This document shows positions 49,989 through 58,808 of a stretch of 64,000 nucleotides of DNA, piece by piece. The notes under the pieces were generated by a model. The model was not told the origin of the DNA. It did no database searches and saw only the letters and a list, made by a program, of their open reading frames with translations. The stretch's first letter is position 1. Each line of letters opens with the position of its first letter. Source of the DNA: Thermostichus sp047462415. GTDB lineage: Bacteria > Cyanobacteriota > Cyanobacteriia > Thermostichales > Thermostichaceae. The stretch lies in the NCBI RefSeq assembly GCF_047462415.1, contig NZ_JANSJE010000008.1, positions 66,724 through 130,723 of the forward strand. Reading direction: 5' to 3'. Made by a program: the position numbers and the translations under genes.

Positions 49989-51104
49989 CTACTCCCAGAG
50001 CCGCCGAATAGGAGAGCGATGCAGCAACCGATGAGCCTCAGCCAGCAACTCTGGGATCCGCAGATGCTCTGGACAGCGGGGTAAACAGTCGCCGCATTCG
50101 GTACAGCGGTCGGCAGGCAAGCCCGGAAACCAATGTCCGGCTTGGCCAAACATGTTGTAGCGGTACTGGGCAAACTCTGTCATGTCGTGGGCAATGGCCA
50201 AGTTGCGCAGCCGCAGCACTTCGGGGATGTGAATCCCCTCTGGGCAGGGCAGGCAGGCGTAGCACTGAGCGCAGCGGCTGGATCCCAGACGCTCCTGCTC
50301 GGCTTGGCGCAACCGTTCCTGGATCCGTGGGCCCTCCACCCACCAACGGTCGGGATCCTGCAAAGCAGACAAGGCCACCTGCAACTCCTCAGGATGAGTG
50401 ACACCCAAGCTGAGGGTGTGCACACGCGGATCTGCCAGCAGAAAACGATAGGCAAACTCCAAGGGGCTGAAGGGCGCACAGCACTCTTGCAGGTGTTGAG
50501 GGGGGCGATAGAGCATTCCCCCTTTATCGGCGGGAGAAATGATGAACACGCCCATATCCTGCTGGGCAGCCGCTTCCAGAGCCGGCGCATTGCGCTGTTG
50601 GAAAAAGTGATGGTGCAAATTGACAAAGTCAAAGCATCCGGTCTGGATGGCCTGCAGGATTAACTCCAGGGATCCATGGGTGGAAAACCCAATGTGGCGC
50701 ACCCAGCCTTCTTGCTGGAGCTGCTTGAGAATCGGCAGCCCTTTCTGCAGTACCCACTCCAGATGTTCCGGCAGATTGATACCATGAAAGGCAAACTGAT
50801 CCAAATAATCCACCCGCAGACGGCGCAGGGATGCCTGCAGCCGCTCCCGCAGACAATCGCTGGGAGTGAGCTTGCTGGTCAAAATCAACTGATGGCGTGG
50901 GAAGGGCAGAGCTGGCAAAATCTCGCCCAAGAGCGCCTCGGCGTGACCATAAGCCTGGGCCGTTTCGATGTGGTTGATCCCTGCAGCCAAGGCTGCCTCA
51001 ACGGTTGCCTGAGCCTGATCCCTGGGCACATTGACCAAGCGCATGCTGCCCAGAGAAAAGGCTGAAATGAGCTGCTGGGTGCGTCCAAAGCGGCGGTAGA
51101 GCAT
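49989..51104 (-). CDS. Aldo/keto reductase with C-terminal 2x[4Fe-4S] domain
   Basis: 371 residues from ATG 51104 (MLYRRFGRTQQLISAFSLGS); upstream in-frame starts overlap the pdxA end. The first 260 residues are an aldo/keto reductase barrel with Asp/Tyr region HIETAQAYGHAEALLGEIL and Lys in LTSKLTPSD; the family His is in FAFHGINLPEHL. A ferredoxin-like tail (270-371) has two Cys clusters, CAQCYACLPCPEG and CTECGDCLPRCPEH. This architecture is common in anaerobes and cyanobacteria and suggests electron transfer from iron-sulfur carriers. Substrate unknown. It follows pdxA by 44 bp on the same strand. Confidence 0.88.
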   Translation of the reverse strand: MLYRRFGRTQQLISAFSLGSMRLVNVPRDQAQATVEAALAAGINHIETAQAYGHAEALLGEILPALPFPRHQLILTSKLTPSDCLRERLQASLRRLRVDYLDQFAFHGINLPEHLEWVLQKGLPILKQLQQEGWVRHIGFSTHGSLELILQAIQTGCFDFVNLHHHFFQQRNAPALEAAAQQDMGVFIISPADKGGMLYRPPQHLQECCAPFSPLEFAYRFLLADPRVHTLSLGVTHPEELQVALSALQDPDRWWVEGPRIQERLRQAEQERLGSSRCAQCYACLPCPEGIHIPEVLRLRNLAIAHDMTEFAQYRYNMFGQAGHWFPGLPADRCTECGDCLPRCPEHLRIPELLAEAHRLLHRSPIRRLWE

Positions 51105-51148
51105 TCCGGTTCTCGCATCCAATCGTCCCCTCAAGGCGGGAGACAGCC

Positions 51149-52192
51149 TCAGATTGCCGGGTACAGGCATTGTTGGGAATTGTTGCCCAGCAGTTCTGCT
51201 GCCAGCCGGATCGCCTGCTTGAGGCTCTCGGCGCGGGCCACCCCTTGGCCGGCAATATCGAAGGCGGTGCCATGGTCAGGGGAGGTGCGGATGAAAGGCA
51301 ACCCGATCGTCAGGTTAACTGCCCGCTCAAAAGCCAGCATCTTCACCGGGATCAGGCCTTGATCATGATAGAGAGCCAAGTAGGCATCGGCCACGGCTGG
51401 GGATCCTTGGCCGTGCCAGGCTTGCGCGGGAGCCAGCCACATGGTGTCAGGGGGAAGCGGCCCCCAGATTTGGGCGTGGGGATAGGTGCGCAGCAGCTCG
51501 GTCAGCCATTCTTTTTCCTCAGATCCCAGTTGACCCCGTTCGCCGGCATGGGGATTGAGGCCGGCCACCGCGATCACGGGATCCGGGATCCCGAAGGTGT
51601 GGCGCAGGGATCCCACCAGCAAGTCCAGCTTTGTGCGCACTAAGTCTGGGGTCAGCACAGTGGGCACTTGGCCAAAGGGAATGTGGGTGGTGGCCAGCAA
51701 AACCCGCATCTGCCAACTGCTGTGGGGGGAACGGGCGACAAACATCATCCCGTAGCGTTCAGATCCGCTCAGTTGGGCCAACACCTCTGTTTGGCCGGGG
51801 AAGCGGTAGCCGGCTCGATGCCACAGATATTTGGCGATGGGCGCTGTCACGATCCCCTGAAACTCGCCCCCCAGCGTCTGTTCGATTGCCGTTTTCAGGT
51901 ACACAAAACTGGCCGCCCCACCCTCGGCATCCCCTCGACCAATACGGCCAGACTGTAACCGAAAGCCTGTGTCGCATTCCAGCATTGGGATCCCTGCCGG
52001 ATCGGCCAAGGTAGCCGCACACCTCTCCCTCAGTAGGCAGTGGGTAGCTTCCAAAACCTGCCGATCGCCCACCACGGTAATCCGCGCACAGGCCCGCACC
52101 TCGGGCTCTGCCAGCGCCTTGAGCACAATCTCCGGCCCAATTCCCGTGGGATCCCCCAACGTCAGGGCCAGTTTGGGCAGTGACAGGCTCAT
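51149..52192 (-). CDS. pdxA: 4-hydroxythreonine-4-phosphate dehydrogenase
   Basis: 347 residues from ATG 52192 (MSLSLPKLALTLGDPTGIGP); an in-frame start at 52240 adds 16 residues of no family likeness. PdxA oxidises 4-phosphohydroxy-L-threonine in the DXP-dependent route to pyridoxal phosphate. Conserved features: LTLGDPTGIGPEI, TAPIAKYLWHRAGYRFPGQTE (metal His), TTHIPF, VAGLNPHAGERGQLG and ALYHDQGLIPVKM, FIRTSPDHGTAFDIAG. A hairpin, ATCCCCC/GGGGGAT with an A5 loop (52250-52268), lies 60 bp upstream. pdxJ is not in the window. Confidence 0.94.
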   Translation of the reverse strand: MSLSLPKLALTLGDPTGIGPEIVLKALAEPEVRACARITVVGDRQVLEATHCLLRERCAATLADPAGIPMLECDTGFRLQSGRIGRGDAEGGAASFVYLKTAIEQTLGGEFQGIVTAPIAKYLWHRAGYRFPGQTEVLAQLSGSERYGMMFVARSPHSSWQMRVLLATTHIPFGQVPTVLTPDLVRTKLDLLVGSLRHTFGIPDPVIAVAGLNPHAGERGQLGSEEKEWLTELLRTYPHAQIWGPLPPDTMWLAPAQAWHGQGSPAVADAYLALYHDQGLIPVKMLAFERAVNLTIGLPFIRTSPDHGTAFDIAGQGVARAESLKQAIRLAAELLGNNSQQCLYPAI

Positions 52193-52568
52193 CAGGTCTT
52201 CTCTCGACAAGACAGGCGCTCCTTTTTCTTTTCTTGCCAATTCCTAGAGATCCCCCAAAAAGGGGGATACGTTAATCCATTCTGGCCCCAGGCCCGCCAG
52301 CAGGCTTTCTTCTTTCCGCTTCCAATTTCTAGAGAGCACGCAGAAAGCTGAAGCAGGACATTATCGCCGCAACCATCCAAGTTCCCGAAGAACGTTAGAT
52401 TTTTGAGATTTTTGTTGCCAATTGATTGCGGATCCCTGGCAAAGGATTGACTGAGCAGGGGATTCGTTAGAGAGTATTTTCACCGGCTCGGCCGTCTGTA
52501 CTTTGTCGCAGTTGTTGGCTGCTCTGATAGTCTTGACCGAGTAGGCACTTGTAAAGAGCTTTCCACCT
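52193..52568. promoter_or_regulatory. Divergent region between pdxA and the beta-helix lipoprotein gene
   Basis: 376 bp with the 7-bp hairpin at 52250-52268 and little else. A minus-strand open frame (52361-52906) crossing it has no family features. Promoters of both genes should lie here, but no clear -35/-10 pair was found. Confidence 0.35.
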
Positions 52569-54110
52569 ATGGCCGACCAGGTATCCAAATCTGCTTGGAG
52601 GATCCGTTCCCTGCTGCTGCCCCTGTTGGCGGGGGCTGCCCTCGGCTGTGGGGGGAGTGGCAGCAGCTCTCCGTCTCTTTCGCCACCGGCTGGGGAGCCT
52701 GTCATCCTAAGAGTGGATCCGGTCAGGGGCCCCTTCACCAAGCTGGCCGATGCAGTTGCGGAAGCGCAGCGGCTACAGAGCGCCACAGCGGGGCTAGAGG
52801 TGCTGATCCAGATCTTGGGGACGGGCAGGGAAACTTTGCAAAGCAACCTGGCCCTGGATGGGGGCGACGGCACCAATGGCGGGCGCATTCGCGTCACCAA
52901 CTCCACAGCTTACGAGATCCTCACCGGCCTGTTTGACGTGATTGTAGCCAGCCAAACCAGCCTGCAGGGGGTGGACGTGGTGCTGGGGGGCGGACGGGTT
53001 CAGGTGAACGACGGCACCTTTCAGCCGCGCAAGGTCACCCTCAACGATCCCCGCTCCAACATCTTGGTCAACGGCAATGCCGCCGTCCTGGAAGGGGCTT
53101 TGGGCCAACTGGCTCAGATTCTGTGCCAGCAATTTTTGGATCCCTGTGTGCAGATCTCCGGCAATGGCCGAGTCGCGAGCGTCTCACCCATTGTCAGCAA
53201 AGCCGGTGGGGTGGGTATAGGCACTGTGCCGGGGAGCAATCCCACCCTCGAGAACAACGCGATCCTCCTGCAAGCTCTGGGAGCTTTGGCGGTTCGCTAC
53301 AGCAACAACTCCGGCGGGATCTTCCGCAACAACCAGATCGAAGGGGATCCGCCTACTGCTGCGGCTGGGTTGGCGCTGCAGGCTCGCCAGACAGATGCCG
53401 GCGGCACCACCGGGATCCAACTGGATGGAGCGGGATCGGTGCCGGCGATTCAATCCAACCAGATCGGCGTGGGCAGGATAGCCGGCAGCGTCGGCATTCG
53501 CATCTTGCAAGGAACCCAGGCCCGCACCATTACCGGAAATACGTTCCTAGCTCGGGGCGAGGGCGCGGGGGTAGCCATTCAAGTAGCCCCCGGCACACCG
53601 GCGGCAGTAGTCGCCGCCTACTTGGCCGGCAACAGCTTCCAGGGGAACTTTGCTGAGAGAATCGGCGGCGGATCTGCGCCGACGCCGACAGCGACCCCTG
53701 TTCCGACTCCGAGGCCATCTCCAACTCCCCCGGTGCTCGGCACCGGCCCAATTCAGATTACTCTCACCTGGAGCACTATCGATGACCTTGACCTATATGT
53801 CACGGATCCCAGGCAGCAGACAGTGTTTTTTGACAATCGGGTTATTCCTTCTGGGGGACAGCTAGATGTGGATGCCAATGCCGACTGCGTTGCCGTAACA
53901 GAAAATCCTGTAGAGAATGTTTTTTGGGCCTCCACCCCGCCCTCAGGCCTGTACCTTATTGAGGTGAGGTTGTTCCGGCGCTGTTCTCAGGTCACTGCTC
54001 CCATTCCCTTTACTGTAACAGTTCGCAAAAGCGGAAGCGCCGCACAAACCTTCAGCGGATCGGCCACCTCTCCTAGCTCTGCGAGCAGGTTTACCTTTTC
54101 CTTTCCCTAA
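52569..54110 (+). CDS. Lipoprotein with right-handed beta-helix and DUF2135/YfaP-like domain
   Basis: 513 residues. A lipoprotein signal (RIRSLLLPLLAGAALGCGGS, lipobox AALGC) anchors it. Residues 45-360 show the turn pattern of a right-handed beta-helix (NSTAYEILTGLFDVIVASQT, NAILLQALGALAVRYSNNSG, IQSNQIGVGRIAGSVGIRI, ITGNTFLARGEGAGVAIQV), as in DUF1565 pectate-lyase-like proteins. A Pro/Thr linker (about 370-390) is followed by a C-terminal beta-sandwich (395-510) with the YfaP/DUF2135 motif LTWSTIDDLDLYVTDP and GGQLDVDANADC. Probably a surface or periplasmic sugar-related protein; no catalytic residues identified. Confidence 0.78.
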   Translation: MADQVSKSAWRIRSLLLPLLAGAALGCGGSGSSSPSLSPPAGEPVILRVDPVRGPFTKLADAVAEAQRLQSATAGLEVLIQILGTGRETLQSNLALDGGDGTNGGRIRVTNSTAYEILTGLFDVIVASQTSLQGVDVVLGGGRVQVNDGTFQPRKVTLNDPRSNILVNGNAAVLEGALGQLAQILCQQFLDPCVQISGNGRVASVSPIVSKAGGVGIGTVPGSNPTLENNAILLQALGALAVRYSNNSGGIFRNNQIEGDPPTAAAGLALQARQTDAGGTTGIQLDGAGSVPAIQSNQIGVGRIAGSVGIRILQGTQARTITGNTFLARGEGAGVAIQVAPGTPAAVVAAYLAGNSFQGNFAERIGGGSAPTPTATPVPTPRPSPTPPVLGTGPIQITLTWSTIDDLDLYVTDPRQQTVFFDNRVIPSGGQLDVDANADCVAVTENPVENVFWASTPPSGLYLIEVRLFRRCSQVTAPIPFTVTVRKSGSAAQTFSGSATSPSSASRFTFSFP

Positions 54111-54266
54111 AGTTGGCTAAGGCTGGCATCCATTCGTCCTGGACACCCCCATTCCAGTTCTTGACTCAGGGATCCAGAAAACTTTTCCCCACCTTGCAGA
54201 CAAGTGAGCCGCACAAGTTCAAACAGCCATAGCGGCCACAAAACACCTTCTTGAAGCAGAGTTCTT

Positions 54267-54305
54267 CTCCCCTCTCCCAGGGGGAGAGGGGTCGGGGGTG
54301 AGGGG
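54267..54305. repeat. REP-like palindrome, convergent junction
   Basis: A single CCCCTCTCCC / GGGGAGAGGG palindrome followed by GTCGGGGGTGAGGG, between the lipoprotein gene and ndhI. Confidence 0.85.
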
Positions 54306-54330
54306 CAGCAGTGCCGAGTGCAGGGGATCC

Positions 54331-54948
54331 CTATTCCACGGCGGCCTTGGCTGCTTTCGCCTCTTTGGCGGCTCTCATTTCTGCCAGAATCTCCTCCGGC
54401 CGCTTGCCAGCCCGCTGGGATCCGGCAGGCAGCTCATGGGGATCGATCACCCCCTTGGGCAGGTAGGCAAACTCCCGCAGCGGCGTCACCATCGGGTCTT
54501 CCGTGACCTTGGAAGGCAAACGGCCCATCGCCACCTGGTGGTAGTTGAGGTCGTGGCGATCGTAGGTGGCTAGCTCATAATCTTCGGTAACCGAGAGGCA
54601 ATTGGTGGGGCAAAACTCCACACAATTGGCACAGAAAATGCACACTCCAAAATCGATGCTGTAGCTGTAAAGCTCTTTTTTCTTCATCTCGGTGTTATAG
54701 GCCCAGTCCACCACCGGCAGGTCGATGGGGCAAACCCGAACACAGATCTCGCAGGCAATGCACTTATCGAACTCGAAATGAATGCGTCCCCGAAAGCGCT
54801 CGGAGGGGATCAGCTTTTCAAAGGGGTATTGCACAGTCACCGGGCGACGGCCCATGTGGTCGAAAACCACCCCCATCCCCTGGCCGATGTACTTGGCCGC
54901 TTTGAAAGCATCGCTTACGTATTCGCCAACTCGCTTCAGAAAAGTCAT
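54331..54948 (-). CDS. ndhI: NAD(P)H-quinone oxidoreductase subunit I
   Basis: 205 residues from ATG 54948 (MTFLKRVGEYVSDAFKAAKY); the open frame to 55083 overlaps ndhA. NdhI is the iron-sulfur subunit of the NDH-1 peripheral arm and passes electrons from ferredoxin to plastoquinone in cyclic flow and respiration. Two [4Fe-4S] motifs are intact, CIACEICVRVCPIDLP and CIFCANCVEFCPTNCL. The C-terminal 60 residues (LPAGSQRAGKRPEEI, then Ala/Lys-rich) are the usual cyanobacterial extension. Downstream of ndhA by 47 bp, but ndhG and ndhE, which follow in many cyanobacteria, are replaced by a repeat and an unrelated gene. Confidence 0.95.
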   Translation of the reverse strand: MTFLKRVGEYVSDAFKAAKYIGQGMGVVFDHMGRRPVTVQYPFEKLIPSERFRGRIHFEFDKCIACEICVRVCPIDLPVVDWAYNTEMKKKELYSYSIDFGVCIFCANCVEFCPTNCLSVTEDYELATYDRHDLNYHQVAMGRLPSKVTEDPMVTPLREFAYLPKGVIDPHELPAGSQRAGKRPEEILAEMRAAKEAKAAKAAVE

Positions 54949-54995
54949 GGCCTGTTCTCTCCCTCTCTCGCTTTCTTTACTTTCATTACTTTCAT

Positions 54996-56117
54996 TCAAC
55001 CCCCGAAAACGCTTGGGAAGGCGAGTTTCAAAGCTGCCGTCAACAGCAAATTGACAAACGAGACGGGCAGCAGAAATTTCCACCCCAAGTCCAGCAGTTG
55101 GTCAATACGCACCCGCGGCAAGGTCCAGCGCAAGAGGATGGCCAAGAACACGAAGATAAAAGCCTTGACCATCGTCATGAGAATCCCTAAGACCGCCGCG
55201 CCGATCTGCAAAAAGGGGTTGTCCAACGGGATCCCAGCCCAGGCGGCGATCGTCTCCACCGGCACCACGAACGACCAGCCGCCCAAGTACAACACCGCTG
55301 CAATCAGGGAAGCCAGCAGCAAGTTGGCGTAGGATCCCAGATAAAACAGGGCAAATTTCATGCCGGAGTACTCCGTTTGGTAGCCAGCCACCAGCTCCTC
55401 CTCGGCTTCCGGCAAGTCGAACGGGATCCGCTCCGTTTCCGCCAGGGCCGAGATCAAGAAAATGACAAAGCCAATCGGCTGCCGCCAGACGTTCCAACTG
55501 AGGATCCCCAGTCCGCTCTGCTGCTCCACAATCCCCACGGTGTCCAAGCCGTTGCTCATCAGCACCACCGCCAGCACCGACAGAGCTAGGGGTAGCTCGT
55601 AGCTGATCGACTGGGCCGCCGCCCGCAGCCCCCCCAGCAGGGAATACTTGTTGTTGGAGCCGTAGCCGGACATCAACAAGCCGATGGGCTGCACGCTGGA
55701 GGTGGCGATCAGGAAAAAGACGCCGATGGCGATGTTGGAGATCAACAGGTTCTGGCCGAAGGGAACCACCAGGTAGCACAAAAAGACCGGCAGGAAAACG
55801 AGGATCGGCCCCAGCGTGAACAAAACCGGGTCGGCCAGGCTGGGCAGCACATCTTCCTTCGTCAAGAGCTTGAGGCCATCGGCAATCGGGATCAGCACCC
55901 CCTGCGGCCCGGCCATGTTGGGGCCAATCCGCTGTTGGGCCGCTGCCGAGATCTTGCGCTCCAGCCAAGTCATCACCATCACCCCTAGAGTGGCGGCGAT
56001 GACCAGCAACAACATGGGTAGGGGCATCCAGAGGGCGTGGGCAGCACCTGGGCCCAAGCCCAAGTTTTGCAGGGCAGTCTCAAAGCCAAGCTGTAGGTCG
56101 ATACCGGCAGTTGTCAT
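54996..56117 (-). CDS. ndhA: NAD(P)H-quinone oxidoreductase subunit 1
   Basis: 373 residues, the normal length. NdhA is the membrane subunit at the arm junction that forms part of the quinone site. Multiple helices with the family blocks MTWLERKISAAAQQRIGPNM, GPQGVLIPIADGLKLLTKED, ALAETERIPFDLPEAEEELV and GYQTEYSGMKFALFYLGSYA. Starts at ATG 56117. Same strand and order as ndhI; the 67-aa gene and ndhH lie upstream. Confidence 0.96.
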   Translation of the reverse strand: MTTAGIDLQLGFETALQNLGLGPGAAHALWMPLPMLLLVIAATLGVMVMTWLERKISAAAQQRIGPNMAGPQGVLIPIADGLKLLTKEDVLPSLADPVLFTLGPILVFLPVFLCYLVVPFGQNLLISNIAIGVFFLIATSSVQPIGLLMSGYGSNNKYSLLGGLRAAAQSISYELPLALSVLAVVLMSNGLDTVGIVEQQSGLGILSWNVWRQPIGFVIFLISALAETERIPFDLPEAEEELVAGYQTEYSGMKFALFYLGSYANLLLASLIAAVLYLGGWSFVVPVETIAAWAGIPLDNPFLQIGAAVLGILMTMVKAFIFVFLAILLRWTLPRVRIDQLLDLGWKFLLPVSFVNLLLTAALKLAFPSVFGG

Positions 56118-56176
56118 GGGGTTGAGTAGCTCCCTAAAGACGGTGAGTCAAAAAAACCTTGGATCCCGTGCGTTAA

Positions 56177-56380
56177 CTAAGCCTTGCCGTTGGGATCCGA
56201 CTGAGGGGGACGGTGGCGGCGGCGTAGCTCCTGCTGAATGATGGCCTGGAGGCGAGCATCGGATAGCTGCTCTGCGCGGCGACGCCTTTCTTCTTGGTAC
56301 TTGGCCCATTGCTTGGGGCCGATAATTGCGGCAATAGTTGCAACAATCAAGAGCGGCAGAACCAAGATCGCCCAGGCCAT
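56177..56380 (-). CDS. Small single-helix membrane protein
   Basis: 67 residues. One N-terminal membrane helix (AWAILVLPLLIVATIAAIIG), then a basic, helical tail (QWAKYQEERRRRAEQLSDAR, LQAIIQQELRRRHRP). It lies between ndhH and ndhA on the same strand and is probably co-transcribed with them. I do not recognise it as any of the small Ndh subunits I know (NdhL, P and Q differ), but position makes an NDH-related role possible. Confidence 0.5.
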   Translation of the reverse strand: MAWAILVLPLLIVATIAAIIGPKQWAKYQEERRRRAEQLSDARLQAIIQQELRRRHRPPQSDPNGKA

Positions 56381-56410
56381 CGCCTTTATCCTCGCTTTCC
56401 TAGCGGTATT

Positions 56411-57601
56411 TTAGCGATCCACCTCCCCCATGATGATGTCGATGCTGCCCAGAATGGCGATCATATCGGCTACCTTCATGCCGCGAATGAGCTGAGGCAG
56501 CACCTGCAGGTTGACAAAGCCGGGGGGGCGGATCTTCCAGCGCCACGGACAGACGTTGTCGTCGCCGACGATGTAAATGCCCAGCTCGCCTTTGGCGCTC
56601 TCCACCCGCACGTAGGCCTCTCCTTTGGGGATCTTGAAGTTGGCCGAGGGTTTTTTGCTGATGAACTGGTAATCGCCTTTGTTCCACTCCGACTTTGGCC
56701 CCTCCAGCATGCGTTTGGCTTCCAGATTTTCAAAGGGGCCACCGGGCAGGGCCTTCACCGCCTGCTGGACAATTTTGCAGGACTGGCGCATCTCCTTCAT
56801 GCGCACCCGATAGCGGGCCAGGCAATCCCCCTCTGGGTAAACGGCCACCTCCCAGTCGAAGTCGTCGTAGCACTCGTAGTGATCCACCTTGCGCAGATCC
56901 CAGTTGACGCCGCAGGCGCGCAGCATGGGGCCGGATAGACCCCAGTTGATGGCATCCTGCTTGGAGATGACCCCCACCCCTTCCAGCCGCCGGCGGAAAA
57001 TGGGGTTGTCGGTAACCAGCCGCTCGTACTCATCTACTTTGGGCAGGAAGTACTCGCAAAAATCGAGGCATTTTTCCGTCCAGCCGTAGGGCAGATCCAC
57101 CGCTACGCCCCCGACGCGGAAGTAGTTGTTGTTGATGAGGCGCATGCCGGTGACGGCTTCAAACAAATCCAAGATCCACTCCCGCTCCCGCATAGCATAG
57201 AGGAAGGGGGTTTGGGCGCCTAAGTCCGCCAAGAAGGGGCCGAACCAGAGCAGGTGGTTGGTGATGCGGGTCAGCTCCAACATGATCACCCGCAAGTAGC
57301 TGGCCCGCCGGGGCACCGGGATCCCAGCCAGTTTCTCGACGGCGTTGACGGTGATGGCCTCGTTGAACATGCCAGCGCCGTAGTCCCAGCGGGAGACGTA
57401 GGGCAGGTATTGCACCACGGTGCGGTTTTCGGCAATTTTTTCCATGCCGCGGTGCAAGTAGCCGATCACCGGCTCGCAATCGACGATGTTTTCGCCATCG
57501 AGGGTGACCAGCAGGCGCAAGACCCCGTGCATAGAGGGATGGTGCGGCCCAAAGTTGAGCAGCATCCGGTCGGTACGGGTCTCGATCATGGGCATGGGCA
57601 T
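56411..57601 (-). CDS. ndhH: NAD(P)H-quinone oxidoreductase subunit H
   Basis: 396 residues from ATG 57601 (MPMPMIETRTDRMLLNFGPH), matching the usual 394; GGAGG lies 8 nt upstream. The open frame to 57703 would add an unconserved 34-residue leader. NdhH is the 49-kDa-type subunit at the quinone-binding end of the peripheral arm. Conserved FGPHHPSMHGVLRLLVTLDG, IGYLHRGMEKIAENRTVVQY, ELTRITNHLLWFGPFLADLG and the C-terminal ILGSIDIIMGEVDR are present. Same strand as ndhA and ndhI. Confidence 0.96.
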   Translation of the reverse strand: MPMPMIETRTDRMLLNFGPHHPSMHGVLRLLVTLDGENIVDCEPVIGYLHRGMEKIAENRTVVQYLPYVSRWDYGAGMFNEAITVNAVEKLAGIPVPRRASYLRVIMLELTRITNHLLWFGPFLADLGAQTPFLYAMREREWILDLFEAVTGMRLINNNYFRVGGVAVDLPYGWTEKCLDFCEYFLPKVDEYERLVTDNPIFRRRLEGVGVISKQDAINWGLSGPMLRACGVNWDLRKVDHYECYDDFDWEVAVYPEGDCLARYRVRMKEMRQSCKIVQQAVKALPGGPFENLEAKRMLEGPKSEWNKGDYQFISKKPSANFKIPKGEAYVRVESAKGELGIYIVGDDNVCPWRWKIRPPGFVNLQVLPQLIRGMKVADMIAILGSIDIIMGEVDR

Positions 57602-57768
57602 AGCCGCCGCCTCCGCAACTGAAGAATGTTTATGGTCTGCAACATTTGCAGTATAACGGCTTTCCCGCGGTTCCTCGATCTCTCGGGCCATCAGGGATCC
57701 CAATTTTCGTCATTGAGGATCCCCTAATGGGTTCGGCTAGAGTGTTTTAAAAAAAGGTAAGGAGAGGG

Positions 57769-58092
57769 ATGGCGGCATCTGGTTCACCCCCGAATGGCTT
57801 ATCTCGGCGGGAGCAACAGCATCCGCTATATGCTACCGACAGGGCTGTGCTTGATGAGCTGATGGCGCAGGCTCGGGAGAACCCTCCCTCCGATTGGGTG
57901 CTGGCCGAAGTCGCCCGTCTGCGCATCCGCTATCAAGGTTTCCCTGGCGCCTGGGATCTGCAGCAGGATTTGGATCAGATCCTGGAACAGTGGGGCCTGA
58001 GCGAAGAGGAGCTGTTTGCCCGCACCCGCCAGATCCACGCTCGCGGCCAGGTGTACGACCGCAGCTTCAGCACGCGAGACGACTGGGCCTAG
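57769..58092 (+). CDS. DUF3288 family protein
   Basis: 107 residues. EQQHPLYATDRAVLDELMAQ, LAEVARLRIRYQGFPGAWDLQQ and LFARTRQIHARGQVY match a cyanobacterial family I know as DUF3288. Soluble and helical; no catalytic motif. It overlaps the 3' end of the convergent CMD-family gene by 4 bp, a very tight tail-to-tail junction. Confidence 0.8.
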   Translation: MAASGSPPNGLSRREQQHPLYATDRAVLDELMAQARENPPSDWVLAEVARLRIRYQGFPGAWDLQQDLDQILEQWGLSEEELFARTRQIHARGQVYDRSFSTRDDWA

Positions 58093-58646
58093 GAGGCCTG
58101 GAGTTGCTCCGCAAAAACAGGATCCAGAGGCACATCCAAAGCGGCGATGACCTTGGTCCAGAAGTTCATAAAGCCGATCCAGGCCGAGAGCTCCACCAGA
58201 TCTTCATCCGACCAGATGGCTTTGAGTTGGGCAAAGAAGCTATCGGTAACCACCATGCTGGGCACGGTCATGCGCTCGGCGTACTCGATGGCCAGTTTCT
58301 CCGCCTCGGTGTAGAGGGTGCTGGTGCGGGCCTGGGCCACCGCCGCAATTTTGGCCGGGCTAGCTCCGTGTTTTTGCGCCTGCAGGGTGTGGTAGGGCAG
58401 GCAGTAGTGGCGGCAGCCGTTGATCTGGGCAATGCGGATGCTGACCAGCTCCTTCAGCTCTTCGGGCAAGTTGGGGTTGTCGGTGTGCAGCGCCCCGTAA
58501 AGGTTCATCACCGCCCGCATCAGTTGCGGCTTATGGGCCATCACCTGTAGCGGGTTGAGGGCGGTGCCATAGGTTTTCTCCAGGCTTTCGTAAACCTTCT
58601 GCAGTTGCTTGTCGGCTTTTTCTGGGGGAACAGGAGGGATCCGCAT
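58089..58646 (-). CDS. Carboxymuconolactone decarboxylase/AhpD-like protein
   Basis: 185 residues from ATG 58646 (MRIPPVPPEKADKQLQKVYE). Members of this helical family reduce peroxiredoxin-type partners through a Cys pair or act as decarboxylases. The core is VSIRIAQINGCRHYCLPYHT, with the conserved His two helical turns later. The Cys pair is spaced CxxxC (C-R-H-Y-C), whereas most AhpD-like proteins have CxxC, so the redox chemistry may differ. The rest (ERMTVPSMVVTDSFFAQLKA, DLVELSAWIGFMNFWTKVIA) is typical of the peroxidase-related branch. Confidence 0.8.
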   Translation of the reverse strand: MRIPPVPPEKADKQLQKVYESLEKTYGTALNPLQVMAHKPQLMRAVMNLYGALHTDNPNLPEELKELVSIRIAQINGCRHYCLPYHTLQAQKHGASPAKIAAVAQARTSTLYTEAEKLAIEYAERMTVPSMVVTDSFFAQLKAIWSDEDLVELSAWIGFMNFWTKVIAALDVPLDPVFAEQLQAS

Positions 58647-58808
58647 GGATGATCTATAAAATTGCAGCATTCTCGACTTTAGCGCGTTTGGGGGATCCGC
58701 CCAAGCCTTCCACTCCGCTGCCCTGGCTGTTTCCTCAGGGATCCCTGCTCCCGCCCAGGATTGAACTTCGAACCTTCCGGCAATTCTTGCCTGAAAAGCT
58801 TTTCCCGG

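Noticed and set aside
58745..58800. tRNA-like T-arm GGTTCGAAG on the minus strand
   Set aside because: No matching acceptor, anticodon or D arms can be drawn around it.
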